The position numbers were made by a program, and so were the translations under genes. From CAVPOO01 sp963707015 (GTDB lineage: Bacteria; Pseudomonadota; Gammaproteobacteria; Thiohalobacterales; Thiohalobacteraceae), in the NCBI GenBank assembly GCA_963707015.1, contig CAVPOO010000017.1, positions 62,001 to 126,000 of the forward strand: 64,000 bases of DNA. The letters are read 5' to 3'. The first letter of the stretch is position 1. Each line of letters opens with the position of its first letter. The notes beneath the pieces are model-generated. The model had not been told where the DNA came from, did not search any database, and worked only from the letters and a program-made list of their open reading frames with translations. Positions 18,501 to 27,230 of this stretch are shown one piece after another.

Positions 18501-19193
18501 ATGGCTGAGACGCTCTCCGAACCCGGCGCCGTCGCTGCGTCGGCAAAGCTCACCGATCGGCTGCGTATCACAGAGATCTTTTATTCCCTGCAGGGTGAGG
18601 CGGATACGGTCGGCTGGCCGACGGTGTTCATACGCCTTACGGGGTGTCCCTTGCGTTGCCATTACTGCGATACCACCTATGCCTATGAGGGTGGTGAGTG
18701 GCTGTCGCTGGCGAACATCATGGCGGCCACACAGGCCTATGGCGCGCGCTATGTGACCGTGACGGGCGGTGAACCGCTGGCACAGAAGGCCTGCCCGGCA
18801 CTGCTGCGGCAGCTTTGCGATGCGGGTTACCGTGTCTCGCTCGAGACCAGCGGGGCGCTCGATGTCTCTGCGGTTGACGCTCGGGTGACCAAGGTGATGG
18901 ACCTGAAGACACCCTCGTCGGGAGAATGCGAGCGCAACCGGTATGAAAACCTCGATTATCTCAATCCGCACGATCAGCTGAAGATGGTGATCTGTGACCG
19001 TTCCGATTACGAGTGGGCCAGGCAGCAGATCGAACAGCGTGGCTTACCCGCTATTTGCGATGTCCTGCTGTCGCCCGCACATGCGCTACTTTCCCCCGGA
19101 GAACTTGCGGACTGGATCCTCGCGGACCGGCTTGCGGTGCGCCTGCAGGTGCAACTGCACAAGTATCTGTGGGGGGATGTCCCCGGGCGCTGA
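18501..19193 (+). CDS. queE: 7-carboxy-7-deazaguanine synthase QueE (radical SAM)
   Basis: Radical-SAM enzyme of 230 aa that makes 7-carboxy-7-deazaguanine for queuosine in tRNA. The iron-sulfur cluster motif CPLRCHYC (Cx3Cx2C) follows the QueE-specific ITEIFYSLQGEA; the SAM-binding segment VTVTGGEPL is also present. queC, the next step, starts 71 bases downstream. Confidence 0.96.
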   Translation: MAETLSEPGAVAASAKLTDRLRITEIFYSLQGEADTVGWPTVFIRLTGCPLRCHYCDTTYAYEGGEWLSLANIMAATQAYGARYVTVTGGEPLAQKACPALLRQLCDAGYRVSLETSGALDVSAVDARVTKVMDLKTPSSGECERNRYENLDYLNPHDQLKMVICDRSDYEWARQQIEQRGLPAICDVLLSPAHALLSPGELADWILADRLAVRLQVQLHKYLWGDVPGR

Positions 19194-19264
19194 CAGCGGG
19201 TGACGCATCGCGAATGGCCGACGCAAAACGGGAAAGCTCGATCCCTCGAAGCCCGCAGGGTGTC

Positions 19265-19942
19265 ATGAAGAAGGCAGTGGTCCTGTTGTCCGGCGGCCTG
19301 GATTCGGCCACCACCCTGGCGATTGCACGTGCTCAGGGCTTTGCCTGTTATGCCTTGAGCCTCGACTACGGGCAGCGCCACCGTGCCGAACTCGCGGCAG
19401 CCGCCAGGCTTGCGGTTGGTGCGGGCGCCGTCGCGCACAAGGTCATTGCGCTCGATCTCGGCCAGATAGGCGGCTCGGCACTCACCGACCCTGCTATCGC
19501 GGTGCCCGATCAACCGACGCAAGGTATTCCGGTCACCTATGTGCCGGCTCGTAACACCGTGTTCCTGTCCCTGGCGCTGGCCTGGGCCGAGGTGCTCGAG
19601 GCCAGGGATCTTTTCATCGGGGTCAATGCCATTGACTATTCGGGCTATCCGGATTGTCGACCGGCCTTCATAGCCTCCTTCGAACGGCTTGCCAATCTGG
19701 CCACTCGCGCCGGCGTGGAGGGCAGCCACTTCGTCATCCATACGCCCCTGATCAGCCTCTCGAAGGCGGACATTATCCGCACGGGCAGCGAACTCGGCGT
19801 GGATTATTCGGCAACGGTTTCCTGTTACAGCGCCGATGAACAGGGGCGCGCCTGCGGGGTGTGTGACGCCTGCCGCCTGCGCGCGGCGGGGTTCGAAGCG
19901 GCTGGTATCCCGGACCCTACGCCTTACCGGGCATCCGCGTAG
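19265..19942 (+). CDS. queC: 7-cyano-7-deazaguanine synthase QueC
   Basis: ATP-dependent conversion of 7-carboxy-7-deazaguanine to preQ0 in queuosine synthesis. The PP-loop SGGLDSAT is at about residues 9-16, and the C-terminal zinc site is formed by cysteines in CYSADEQ and ACGVCDAC. Length is 225 aa from ATG 19265, which matches the family; an upstream in-frame ATG at 19214 is less likely. Adjacent to queE and followed by a tRNA gene. Confidence 0.96.
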   Translation: MKKAVVLLSGGLDSATTLAIARAQGFACYALSLDYGQRHRAELAAAARLAVGAGAVAHKVIALDLGQIGGSALTDPAIAVPDQPTQGIPVTYVPARNTVFLSLALAWAEVLEARDLFIGVNAIDYSGYPDCRPAFIASFERLANLATRAGVEGSHFVIHTPLISLSKADIIRTGSELGVDYSATVSCYSADEQGRACGVCDACRLRAAGFEAAGIPDPTPYRASA

Positions 19943-20054
19943 TACCCGCATTCACCCGCGAGGCGCGGGCTCGCGAATGAAAACAAGCCCTCGCAGGCGG
20001 GTCTGAGTGCGTATCTTTCTGACTTTCCAGCCGATGTCCGATCGCCGCGCAGTC

Positions 20055-20083
20055 TTCCGCGTCGGCATAGGCTGGGGTATCAT
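20055..20083 (+). promoter_or_regulatory. Candidate sigma-70 promoter of tRNA-Lys
   Basis: TTCCGC at 20055-20060, a 17-base spacer, and TATCAT at 20078-20083, followed by a GC-rich stretch as is usual for growth-rate-controlled stable RNA promoters. It sits about 16 bases before the tRNA 5' end. The -35 is weak. Confidence 0.4.
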
Positions 20084-20098
20084 GGCGCCCTCTGCTGC

Positions 20099-20174
<76 letters not shown>

Positions 20175-20182
20175 TAATCAAA

Positions 20183-20791
20183 TCAGGCCGGCGATGTGGC
20201 GATGATCGTCTTCACGACATCGAGATAGATGTTGTTGACCTGACGGATCTCAAAGCCTGCCTCGCGTACGTTGGCCACGGTATCGCGGTTCATCTCGGGG
20301 CCTATCGGTTTCCAGAGTGGCGTCATGATGTTGAGCATCAGGTTGAACGGAAACAGGCGGCTGCCCGTGTGCTCGAACATGTAAAGCATGCCGCCCGGCT
20401 TCAACACCCGGCGCAGGGCCTTCAGTCCGGCGACCGGATCCGGCACCGAGCAGAAGGTGCAGGAGGTCACCACCTGGTCGAAACTGTGGTCGGGAAATTC
20501 CAGGGCGTGCACATCCATCAGCCGCAGATTGAGCTTGCCGACATAGGCCGCCGCGCGGGTGCGCGCCTTCGCCAGCATGCGCGGGCTGATGTCGATGGCG
20601 ACGATGTCCCGGCCGGGCGGGAAGAAGCGGATATCCTGTCCGGTGCCCACCGCGACAAACAGAATCCTGCCCTGCATGTTGGCAAACAGCGCCTTTTTTG
20701 CGGCGGCCCAGCGCCGTTCGGGACCATAGGCCAGCAGGTCATAAAAGCTGGCGGAAAAATCCCACTTCTTTCTGGTTGCCTCGCACATCAA
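20183..20791 (-). CDS. Class I SAM-dependent methyltransferase
   Basis: Cytoplasmic methyltransferase of 202 aa. The SAM-binding motif I reads VAVGTGQD near residue 47, followed by the acidic end of strand 2 (IVAIDIS) and a post-motif LKPGGMLYMFEH. It belongs to the UbiE/type-11 group, which methylates lipids, quinones or small molecules; the substrate is not evident. Its start overlaps the end of the upstream membrane-protein gene by four bases, so the two are probably translated together. The 3' end is 8 bases from the tRNA. Confidence 0.85.
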   Translation of the reverse strand: MMCEATRKKWDFSASFYDLLAYGPERRWAAAKKALFANMQGRILFVAVGTGQDIRFFPPGRDIVAIDISPRMLAKARTRAAAYVGKLNLRLMDVHALEFPDHSFDQVVTSCTFCSVPDPVAGLKALRRVLKPGGMLYMFEHTGSRLFPFNLMLNIMTPLWKPIGPEMNRDTVANVREAGFEIRQVNNIYLDVVKTIIATSPA

Positions 20792-21123
20792 AGACCTCTG
20801 CGGCGCAGGCTGGCATCGAGCGCATAGGTAGACAACAGGGTCAAGGTACCGATCAGGCCGCCGGCGACCATTGCTTCCCAGGTGGAAAAAACTGTCATGG
20901 CACTCGCCATCCCCAGCAGCATACCGGCCAGCATGGCGGTGAGCATGACCGGCAGCATGACCTCCATGGCGCCGAACAGCGCCACGAATGCCGGCATCAG
21001 AAGCAGCGATAGCCCCATCGCGGCCAGCATGCCGGCGAGCATGCCCGCGGGCATATGCCAGGCGGGGTCGACAACGCCCGTTACCAGCCAGGCGGCGGCC
21101 ATGCCCATGACGACGTTGGACAC
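20788..21123 (-). CDS. Small Met/Gly/Ala-rich membrane protein
   Basis: Unrecognised inner-membrane protein of about 111 aa with three or four hydrophobic segments and many methionines (MAAAW, MPAGMLAGMLAAMG, MLTAMLAGMLLGMASAM), which could bind copper or other soft metals. The frame stays open further upstream, and a strong AGGAGG at about 21168-21173 lies eight bases before an in-frame CTG, so the true start may be around 21160 rather than the GTG at 21123. It is coupled by overlap to the methyltransferase. No function is assigned. Confidence 0.55.
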   Translation of the reverse strand: MSNVVMGMAAAWLVTGVVDPAWHMPAGMLAGMLAAMGLSLLLMPAFVALFGAMEVMLPVMLTAMLAGMLLGMASAMTVFSTWEAMVAGGLIGTLTLLSTYALDASLRRRGL

Positions 21124-21217
21124 CAGGTCGCCTGCCAGAAAATAGGCCCTTCGTTCCAGACTGCGTCCCTCCTGGACCCCACGGCCGCAGTAGAATCAGC
21201 CTAAGTCGAAAAGGCTG

Positions 21218-22975
21218 CTACGTGACCGGTGCGTACCCCGGATTGCCACTGATACCCTTGATTACCGGTTCATTCAGGTCGGTCACAGTGACGTTCTTCT
21301 TGTCGCGCAGGTATTCGGCCACGACATCCCACACCGGCTTGCCTTCCAGGGGCTGGGCCACACTGGCCCAGCCGGCGACGCTGTATTCCTTGTCGGCTTC
21401 AATGGGCTTGCCGTCAAGCTCCATGTCCGTGATTCGTTTGCCGATATCCGCGCTTGGATCGATGGCGTACTTGAGTCCCCCGACGCGTACCATATCGCCA
21501 CCCTGCTGATAATAGGGATCCTCATTGAAGAGGTTATCCGCGACATCTTCCAGGATTTCCTTGATGCGTGTGCCGGTGAAGTTATTCACGGTCGCGGTTG
21601 GATAGGTGATGGCGGTTTGTGTCATCACATCCTCAAAGGTGATCGCTGAGCCGGGCAGCACCGAGACCCCCCAGCGGAAACCGGGCGAGAAGGATATTTG
21701 TGCGCCCATGACGTCGATGAGTGCATCGCAGATGAGCTGATCAAAGGTGCCATTGAAGTTGCCGCGCCGGTACAGCAGGCTGTCGGTCGTTGCCAGCTTT
21801 TCTTCGAGCTGTGCCTTGTAGGGTGCGCGAACCTTGTCAATATGCGCCTGCATTTCCGGATCGGCCGGCAACAGATTGGCAAACACGGGCAACAGCCGGT
21901 ACTTGAAGTCGCGCACGCGGCCCTCCTGAACATCCAGATCCAACAGACCGAGAAACTTCGCATTGGAGCCGGCGTTGGTGACCAGAGTCTTGCCGCCGGC
22001 ATTCTCCACAATGCTCGGTTGGGGTATGGCGTCGTGCGTATGACCGCCCATGATGGCATCAATACCCGTCACCCGGCTGGCCATCTTCAGATCGACGTCC
22101 ATGCCGTTGTGTGACAAGACGACGACAATCTGTGCGCCATTCCCGCGCGCCTCGTCCACCACTTTCTGCATATGGTCATCGCGGATTCCAAAGCTCCAGT
22201 CAGGCACCATGTAGCGGGGATTGGCGATCGGCGTGTAAGGAAAGGCCTGGCCGATGATCGCCACCGGCACGCCATTGATCTCGCGGATCACATGGGACGG
22301 GAAAACCTGCTCGCCCCACTCGTTGTCGACGATGTTCTGGGCCACGAAGTCGATCCGGTCCTTGAAGTCATTTTCAACAATTTCCTTGACACGATCGGCG
22401 CCGAAGGTCATTTCCCAGTGCGGCGTCATGACGTCGACACCGAGGAGCAGCTGGGCATCCACCATGTCCTGGGCGTTGGTCCACAGGGATGTCGCCGAGC
22501 CCTGCCAGGTATCACCGCCGTCCAGCAACAGCGCCCCGGGTCGCTGCGCACGCAGCGTTTTCACCAGGCTGCTGAGATGGGCGAAACCGCCCACTTTGCC
22601 GAACAGGCGGGCAGCCTCGACATAATCGAGATAGGTGTTGGCGTGCGCCAGCGGGCCCCCGGCAGGGATACCATAGTGTTTCAGCAGGGCCTCTCCGACC
22701 AGGTGAGGCGGCTGGCCCTGCATGCTGCCGACGCCGATATTGATATTCGGTTCACGGAAATAGACCGGTTGCAGCTGGGCATGGCAGTCGGTGTAATGCA
22801 TCAGCGAAACATTCCCGAAGGCCGGCACCTCATACAGGTTGCCGGGCTCCTTGATGTTCTTCACACCCTTGGCCTGTTTCTGAGTGTCCGAGCCGGAGTC
22901 ACACCCTGCCAGGTTGATACCCGATGCGCTGGCAATTGCCAGCATGTGCAGAAATTCTCGCCGCGATATGGTCAT
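21218..22975 (-). CDS. soxB: Thiosulfohydrolase SoxB
   Basis: Periplasmic dimanganese enzyme that releases sulfate from the sulfonate on SoxY. The N-terminus has a twin-arginine signal (RREFLHM) with a possible Cys25. The 5'-nucleotidase-like core shows metal ligands in HYTDCHAQ, LDGGDTWQGS, LSHNGMD and GGHTHD. Length is 585 aa, typical for SoxB. It is the last gene of the leftward sox cluster but is separated from soxA by a strong terminator, so it may have its own promoter. Confidence 0.96.
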   Translation of the reverse strand: MTISRREFLHMLAIASASGINLAGCDSGSDTQKQAKGVKNIKEPGNLYEVPAFGNVSLMHYTDCHAQLQPVYFREPNINIGVGSMQGQPPHLVGEALLKHYGIPAGGPLAHANTYLDYVEAARLFGKVGGFAHLSSLVKTLRAQRPGALLLDGGDTWQGSATSLWTNAQDMVDAQLLLGVDVMTPHWEMTFGADRVKEIVENDFKDRIDFVAQNIVDNEWGEQVFPSHVIREINGVPVAIIGQAFPYTPIANPRYMVPDWSFGIRDDHMQKVVDEARGNGAQIVVVLSHNGMDVDLKMASRVTGIDAIMGGHTHDAIPQPSIVENAGGKTLVTNAGSNAKFLGLLDLDVQEGRVRDFKYRLLPVFANLLPADPEMQAHIDKVRAPYKAQLEEKLATTDSLLYRRGNFNGTFDQLICDALIDVMGAQISFSPGFRWGVSVLPGSAITFEDVMTQTAITYPTATVNNFTGTRIKEILEDVADNLFNEDPYYQQGGDMVRVGGLKYAIDPSADIGKRITDMELDGKPIEADKEYSVAGWASVAQPLEGKPVWDVVAEYLRDKKNVTVTDLNEPVIKGISGNPGYAPVT

Positions 22976-23050
22976 TTGCAGGTCTCCACAGTTCGATGCG
23001 TATTCTCAGTAAGCGGGTTGATCCGAAGGGCAGCCGACTAAGGCTTCTCC

Positions 23051-23078
23051 TGTATAGAGGCACTGCCGAAACAAATAA
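23051..23078 (-). promoter_or_regulatory. Candidate soxB promoter
   Basis: Read leftward: TTATTT, 16 bases, TATACA. It lies just after the soxA terminator and about 75 bases before soxB. The -35 box overlaps the T-rich end of the terminator, which weakens the case. Confidence 0.3.
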
Positions 23079-23107
23079 ACCCGGCCTGGTCTCCCAGGCC
23101 GGGTTTT
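23071..23107 (-). terminator. Terminator between soxA and soxB
   Basis: A perfect 10-bp stem (23080-23089 with 23094-23103) and a 4-base loop. On the minus strand it is followed by TTTATTTGTTT; on the plus strand by TTTT. It would stop most transcripts coming from soxXYZA before soxB. Confidence 0.8.
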
Positions 23108-23129
23108 CGACGTTGTCCCTAACTGCTGT

Positions 23130-23966
23130 TTACTTGCGTGCGCCCGGCCCGTTGACTTCGAGACCGTTACTCATGTAGGTGTGGAAATACTCGAGATTGT
23201 TGTATTCCTCACTCTGGGGTTTGAACGCCTTGGCACGGACCTGTTCGTTGCAGCCGCCGTAACGGCGCTGAACCGTGCCAAGTTCCCCCCACTTGGACCG
23301 GTATACCGGGAAATGGGTGAGGTGACCCAGTCCGGGGCTCAGCAAATCCGCCCGTATACGGTTGCCGGCGTTGTACACGTGACAGTCGGCACAGGCCATA
23401 TTCAGCTGGCCGCGCTTGGCGTAAAAGAACTGTTTGCCCTTGTTGTAGGCATCAATCGCGCGCGGGTCATCCGGGATCTTGATGTCAAAGACATTGCCCC
23501 GTGAGGTGTAGGCCATGTAGGCGGAAATGTCCGCGAGCGGACCCTTCTTCCATCCCAGCGGCTCTTCCCCATTCGCTTCCCGGCAGGCATTGATGGCGCC
23601 CTCAAGGGTGACAACCTTGCCGGTCTTGGTATCGAAATAGGGGTAGTTCTGGCGGATGCCTATGCCCTCATTCTTGAAACAGCTGGCGTAGGTCTTGCCG
23701 TTCTTGAACGGCTTATTGAACATCTCTTTGCCTCTCTCGATGTTGAGCTCGTAAGGTGGGAAGTCCTCAATGGCCTCCCACTGTGCGCGCGAGTCAGCAT
23801 CAAGCGCATAGACGCCGTTGACGTAGTCGTTGAAGGGAACCTCCGGGAATCGCAGTTTGTAATATTCCTGGAATGCCTTGAGATCCTCTTCCGGTGTGGC
23901 AACCGACGTCTGCGGTAGCGATGCCACGAGACCAAGTATTGCAATAATACTCAGAAGCTTGTTCAT
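23130..23966 (-). CDS. soxA: SoxA cytochrome (L-cysteine S-thiosulfotransferase subunit), monohaem form
   Basis: Periplasmic partner of SoxX that joins thiosulfate to the SoxY cysteine. A signal peptide ends near S-V-A. Only one CXXCH haem site is present (CADCH, about residue 193); the N-terminal position has cysteines in YASCFKN and NACREAN instead, which fits the single-haem SoxA type where a disulfide replaces the first haem. The active-site Cys ligand is in RRYGGCNEQ. Length is 278 aa. Confidence 0.94.
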   Translation of the reverse strand: MNKLLSIIAILGLVASLPQTSVATPEEDLKAFQEYYKLRFPEVPFNDYVNGVYALDADSRAQWEAIEDFPPYELNIERGKEMFNKPFKNGKTYASCFKNEGIGIRQNYPYFDTKTGKVVTLEGAINACREANGEEPLGWKKGPLADISAYMAYTSRGNVFDIKIPDDPRAIDAYNKGKQFFYAKRGQLNMACADCHVYNAGNRIRADLLSPGLGHLTHFPVYRSKWGELGTVQRRYGGCNEQVRAKAFKPQSEEYNNLEYFHTYMSNGLEVNGPGARK

Positions 23967-24027
23967 CTAGTAGGGTCTCCCTGGGTGTTGGGCAGAGGCA
24001 TTCCCCAATGCGTCTGCCAGAGCCGAC

Positions 24028-24342
24028 TTACGCGATTTTGGCTTCGAGAGAATCACTCTCACCTTTATTGTCTACCCAGTGAAGCTTGAGGGTATCGCCC
24101 GCCTTGCCGCCCTTGAAGCGGAATGACAGATACGGGTTCTTGGATATCGAAGCGCCCCACCATGCTGTGAGCACATTGGTGCCATTGTGTTCACAGGTAA
24201 CCTCCTGAATGAAGTGTGCCGGGATGAGCTCGCCGGTCTTCTTGTCTTTGACCAGGCCGGTTTCCATCGGGTGGCTGATCAGCGCCTTGACCGTCGTCAC
24301 GCCTCCCGTCACCTTGGCACGTACCTTAATTGAGTTTGCCAT
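24028..24342 (-). CDS. soxZ: Sulfur-carrier complex protein SoxZ
   Basis: 104-aa immunoglobulin-fold protein that pairs with SoxY to present its sulfur-bearing arm. Family signs are SIKVRAKV, the HPMETG segment, and HWVDNKG near the end. There is no signal peptide; it is carried across the membrane with SoxY. It lies between soxY and soxA. Confidence 0.95.
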   Translation of the reverse strand: MANSIKVRAKVTGGVTTVKALISHPMETGLVKDKKTGELIPAHFIQEVTCEHNGTNVLTAWWGASISKNPYLSFRFKGGKAGDTLKLHWVDNKGESDSLEAKIA

Positions 24343-24403
24343 CGTGAATTTTCCTCTACAGAATATAGTGTTGCGATAAGCTCAGATTGTCGGTGGCTAT
24401 GAC

Positions 24404-24877
24404 TTAACCGCCGCAACCGCCGATCGTGACCTTGACTTCTTTGCCCATGCTGTACAGCTTGTCGCCTGCTTTTACGACGGCAATCACGCTCATGGTCTTG
24501 GCGAGCTTGATGCGGGTTGCGACAAAGGCATCAGTGCCGGAGCCGAGCTTGAACGAGGCCGATAAGGGTGACGCGTTCTTCTCCGAAATAATGGAAATCG
24601 AACTGACGCCTTCGATACTCGTTTCCACCGATACCGGCACCACCGCACCGTTTTCGGCGATGTCAGGCGCCTTGATCGTAATCTTGTCGCTGCCATCGAG
24701 CTTGTCGCTGCCCATCAGGGCAGTGAGGGCATCGGGGACGGTTTTTGCCTCGAATGCGGTGGTTGGCCAGGCAGCCAGCACGGCACGTGGTGTCAGTAGG
24801 CCGGCGCTTACCGCCATACCTGCCGCGCCGGCAGCCAGCGTGCCTTTCAGAAAGGTTCTGCGTTTCATGTTGCTCAC
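24404..24877 (-). CDS. soxY: Sulfur-carrier protein SoxY
   Basis: 157-aa periplasmic carrier on which thiosulfate sulfur is processed. The N-terminus is a twin-arginine signal (MKRRTFLKG), and the C-terminus ends in GGCGG-type sequence (VTIGGCGG) with the essential swinging-arm cysteine. soxZ follows after 61 bases, as expected for partners. Confidence 0.96.
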   Translation of the reverse strand: MSNMKRRTFLKGTLAAGAAGMAVSAGLLTPRAVLAAWPTTAFEAKTVPDALTALMGSDKLDGSDKITIKAPDIAENGAVVPVSVETSIEGVSSISIISEKNASPLSASFKLGSGTDAFVATRIKLAKTMSVIAVVKAGDKLYSMGKEVKVTIGGCGG

Positions 24878-24922
24878 GGTAGTCTCCTGAAAACGTTACG
24901 TTAAATAGCCCAGGTCTTGTGG

Positions 24923-25297
24923 TCAGAGTGTGTACACAAATTCGACAATCTTGTCGATTTCGGTATCGCTGACAATCTTGTGGCGTCCGAACGGGGGCAT
25001 GATCGAGTTTGGATTTGCCTTCGTTGCATCCCAGACCTGGGCGCGCAGCTTGGCCTTGTCTGGAAATCGCGCCTTCATAGCCACCAGCGGTGGTCCGATG
25101 TTGCCGGGCAGTTCGCCACCTTCAATCTGGTGACAGGCCAGGCAGTTGCCTTTCTGTCGATCGAAGGCGAGTTTTTTGCCCTCCTCAATGACGGATGCGT
25201 CAGCAGCCGACACGGGTACGCTCACTGTCAGTGCAATGCTGCCTGACATAGCTGCTACACAGACGGCAGTCGCTAGCAGGCTGGGTGTTTGCCGCAT
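24923..25297 (-). CDS. soxX: SoxX cytochrome c
   Basis: Monohaem periplasmic cytochrome of 124 aa that forms the SoxXA thiosulfate-binding enzyme. It has a signal peptide (about 1-31), one haem site CLACH, and a likely Met axial ligand in NSIMPPFG. The start follows a perfect AGGAGG-type ribosome site. It is the first gene of soxXYZA(B), downstream of a strong promoter. Confidence 0.95.
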   Translation of the reverse strand: MRQTPSLLATAVCVAAMSGSIALTVSVPVSAADASVIEEGKKLAFDRQKGNCLACHQIEGGELPGNIGPPLVAMKARFPDKAKLRAQVWDATKANPNSIMPPFGRHKIVSDTEIDKIVEFVYTL

Positions 25298-25423
25298 CGT
25301 TTCCTCCTCACTTCGGGTGTGTGAAACTTAATTGGGGGTCGCGTTGTCAGACGATGCCGGTTCGGTGTGTTGCCCCCTTATCTCCAACACGCTGTTGTCA
25401 TGTGCACGGCTCGATGACAAAGA

Positions 25424-25452
25424 AATATAGCCCGGTAAGCTGCGAGAGTCAA
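25424..25452 (-). promoter_or_regulatory. Sigma-70 promoter of the sox operon
   Basis: Read leftward: TTGACT, exactly 17 bases, TATATT. It gives a leader of about 120 bases before soxX. No clear operator is visible; no sox regulator gene is in the window. Confidence 0.65.
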
Positions 25453-25540
25453 AGCAAAACCCTCGGTGCCTTACGGCATTGGGGACGGCTAACCTGCAGG
25501 GTTTGGCGCGGATGAGTTCGGAGACCTCGGGGCCGCACCG

Positions 25541-26992
25541 CTAGTGTTCTTCCTCCGCCAACGCCTCTGCCTTGAACTGATTGAGGCGCGATTCGATGCG
25601 TACTGTCTGGATGTGGTCGAGGTCCGGTAGACGCAAGGCGAGGTCCAATTGCTGAATCGCCGTTCGGGTCTGGCCGTTGAGGTAGTAGTATTCTGCAATC
25701 GCCTCGTATGCGTCGGCCTTGTCGCCGGCGGCGCCAGCGGCCTCGGCCATCAGATAGTAGGACTGGGGGGAGGGGGCCGGGCTGGCTCGCAGGATCTCTT
25801 CCGCAATATTCTTGGCCTTTTCGGATTGTCCCGCCTTGAGCAGTGCCGAGACATAGTAACCCATGATCATCGGGTTCGCCGGGTAGAGTTTCAAGGCGTC
25901 GGTATACTCGCTCAGTGCCTGTTGGGTCTTGCCCTGATCCAGTTCGACGTCGGCCAGGGCGAGCCGGTACGCGATGCGATCGGGGTCCGCCCCGATCATT
26001 TCTTTGAGAATCCGTGTGGATTCCGTGAGACGGCCGACCGACTGCAGTGCCAGGGCATGGCCGTAGCGCTGCGCAGGATCCGGTTTTTCGCGCGCGGACA
26101 GTTCCTGCTCGAAGTAGGTCAGGGCTTGCTTTGCGTCGTCCGCGACGAGCACCCGAAGCTTCGCCTGGGTCAGACGGAAGGAGAGACTGTCATAGGTCAG
26201 TTTGCGGCCCGCGGCTTCCTTGATCTGCGCCACCCGTGCCTGCGCTTCGGCGATTCGGTCGGTAGTAACCGGGTGGGTGCGCAGGAAAGCCGGCGCCTGA
26301 TCCCCATAGTAGCGGGTCGTCTGTTGCAGGCGCTCAAAGAATGCCGGCATTCCCATTGGATCAAAGCCGGAGCGGGAGAGCGCCTGCATGCCGATGCTGT
26401 CGGCTTCCTTTTCGTTTGCCCGCGTGAAATTGATCTGCCGCTGGATACTGGCGGCCTGCACGGATGCCAGGGCTGCCATCCCGGCCTCACTGTCTTGTGT
26501 TGCAACCAGAATGGCTGCCAGCATTGCGGCCGCCGAAGGCAGGCTCATTCGGCTGGCGGCATCATAGGCCCGCAGCAGGTGCTTCTGTGTCACGTGCGCA
26601 ATTTCGTGGGCCATTACACCGGCGAGTTCACTCTCCGTTTCGCTTGCCAGAAAGAGGCCGGAATGAATGCCAATATAACCACCCGGACCGGCAAAGGCGT
26701 TGATGGAGGGGTCTTTAACAACGAAAAAGGTAAAATTCGTGGTTGGGCTGTCACTGCTGGCAACCAGCCGGTTTCCCAGCGCGGTTATGTAGGCATCAAT
26801 CTCGGGATCATGGACGAGCGGAACCGAGTGCCGCAGTTGGCGCATGAACGCCTCACCGAGTTCTCGCTCCTCCTTGGGTGTGATCAGCTGTCCGGACGGA
26901 TCCCCGATATTGGGTAGCTGAAGGTCGGTTCCAGAGGCGGTGCACACGAGGAGCAGGGTTGCCAGGACGGGGGCGAGAAAAATCCGATTCAT
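25541..26992 (-). CDS. bepA: Periplasmic M48 metalloprotease/chaperone, BepA (YfgC) type
   Basis: Predicted outer-membrane quality-control protease acting on LptD and BAM-complex proteins. A signal peptide is followed by an M48 peptidase domain with zinc motif HEIAH (about residue 130) and a third ligand in NEKEADSIG, then a C-terminal TPR array (about 290-480). Length (483 aa) matches BepA. Transcribed alone leftward; an annotated neighbour in the same direction, soxX, lies 243 bases downstream of which it is not obviously part. Confidence 0.92.
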   Translation of the reverse strand: MNRIFLAPVLATLLLVCTASGTDLQLPNIGDPSGQLITPKEERELGEAFMRQLRHSVPLVHDPEIDAYITALGNRLVASSDSPTTNFTFFVVKDPSINAFAGPGGYIGIHSGLFLASETESELAGVMAHEIAHVTQKHLLRAYDAASRMSLPSAAAMLAAILVATQDSEAGMAALASVQAASIQRQINFTRANEKEADSIGMQALSRSGFDPMGMPAFFERLQQTTRYYGDQAPAFLRTHPVTTDRIAEAQARVAQIKEAAGRKLTYDSLSFRLTQAKLRVLVADDAKQALTYFEQELSAREKPDPAQRYGHALALQSVGRLTESTRILKEMIGADPDRIAYRLALADVELDQGKTQQALSEYTDALKLYPANPMIMGYYVSALLKAGQSEKAKNIAEEILRASPAPSPQSYYLMAEAAGAAGDKADAYEAIAEYYYLNGQTRTAIQQLDLALRLPDLDHIQTVRIESRLNQFKAEALAEEEH

Positions 26993-27137
26993 GCCAAGAA
27001 CTATGCCACATTGAGAGTGAGTTTGGGGTTGTTTTTTTCCATTGATGGTTCAGTTTACCCTTAACTGCCCAATACTCGACGTCAGTTAGGCGCCGTCAAG
27101 CGAAGGCGCGCAGACATCGTCGTCGGCCCGGGCCGTG

Positions 27138-27166
27138 TTGACAACGACAGTGGGAAATAGCAGAAT
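27138..27166 (+). promoter_or_regulatory. Sigma-70 promoter upstream of the rhodanese gene
   Basis: TTGACA at 27138-27143, a 17-base spacer, and CAGAAT at 27161-27166. Predicted transcription begins about 60 bases before the gene. Confidence 0.6.
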
Positions 27167-27230
27167 TAGTATATTCGCATATTCAGTTACAATTGGGTTT
27201 CTTAAAGGGATTCTGGGGGTACGCCGGGTC

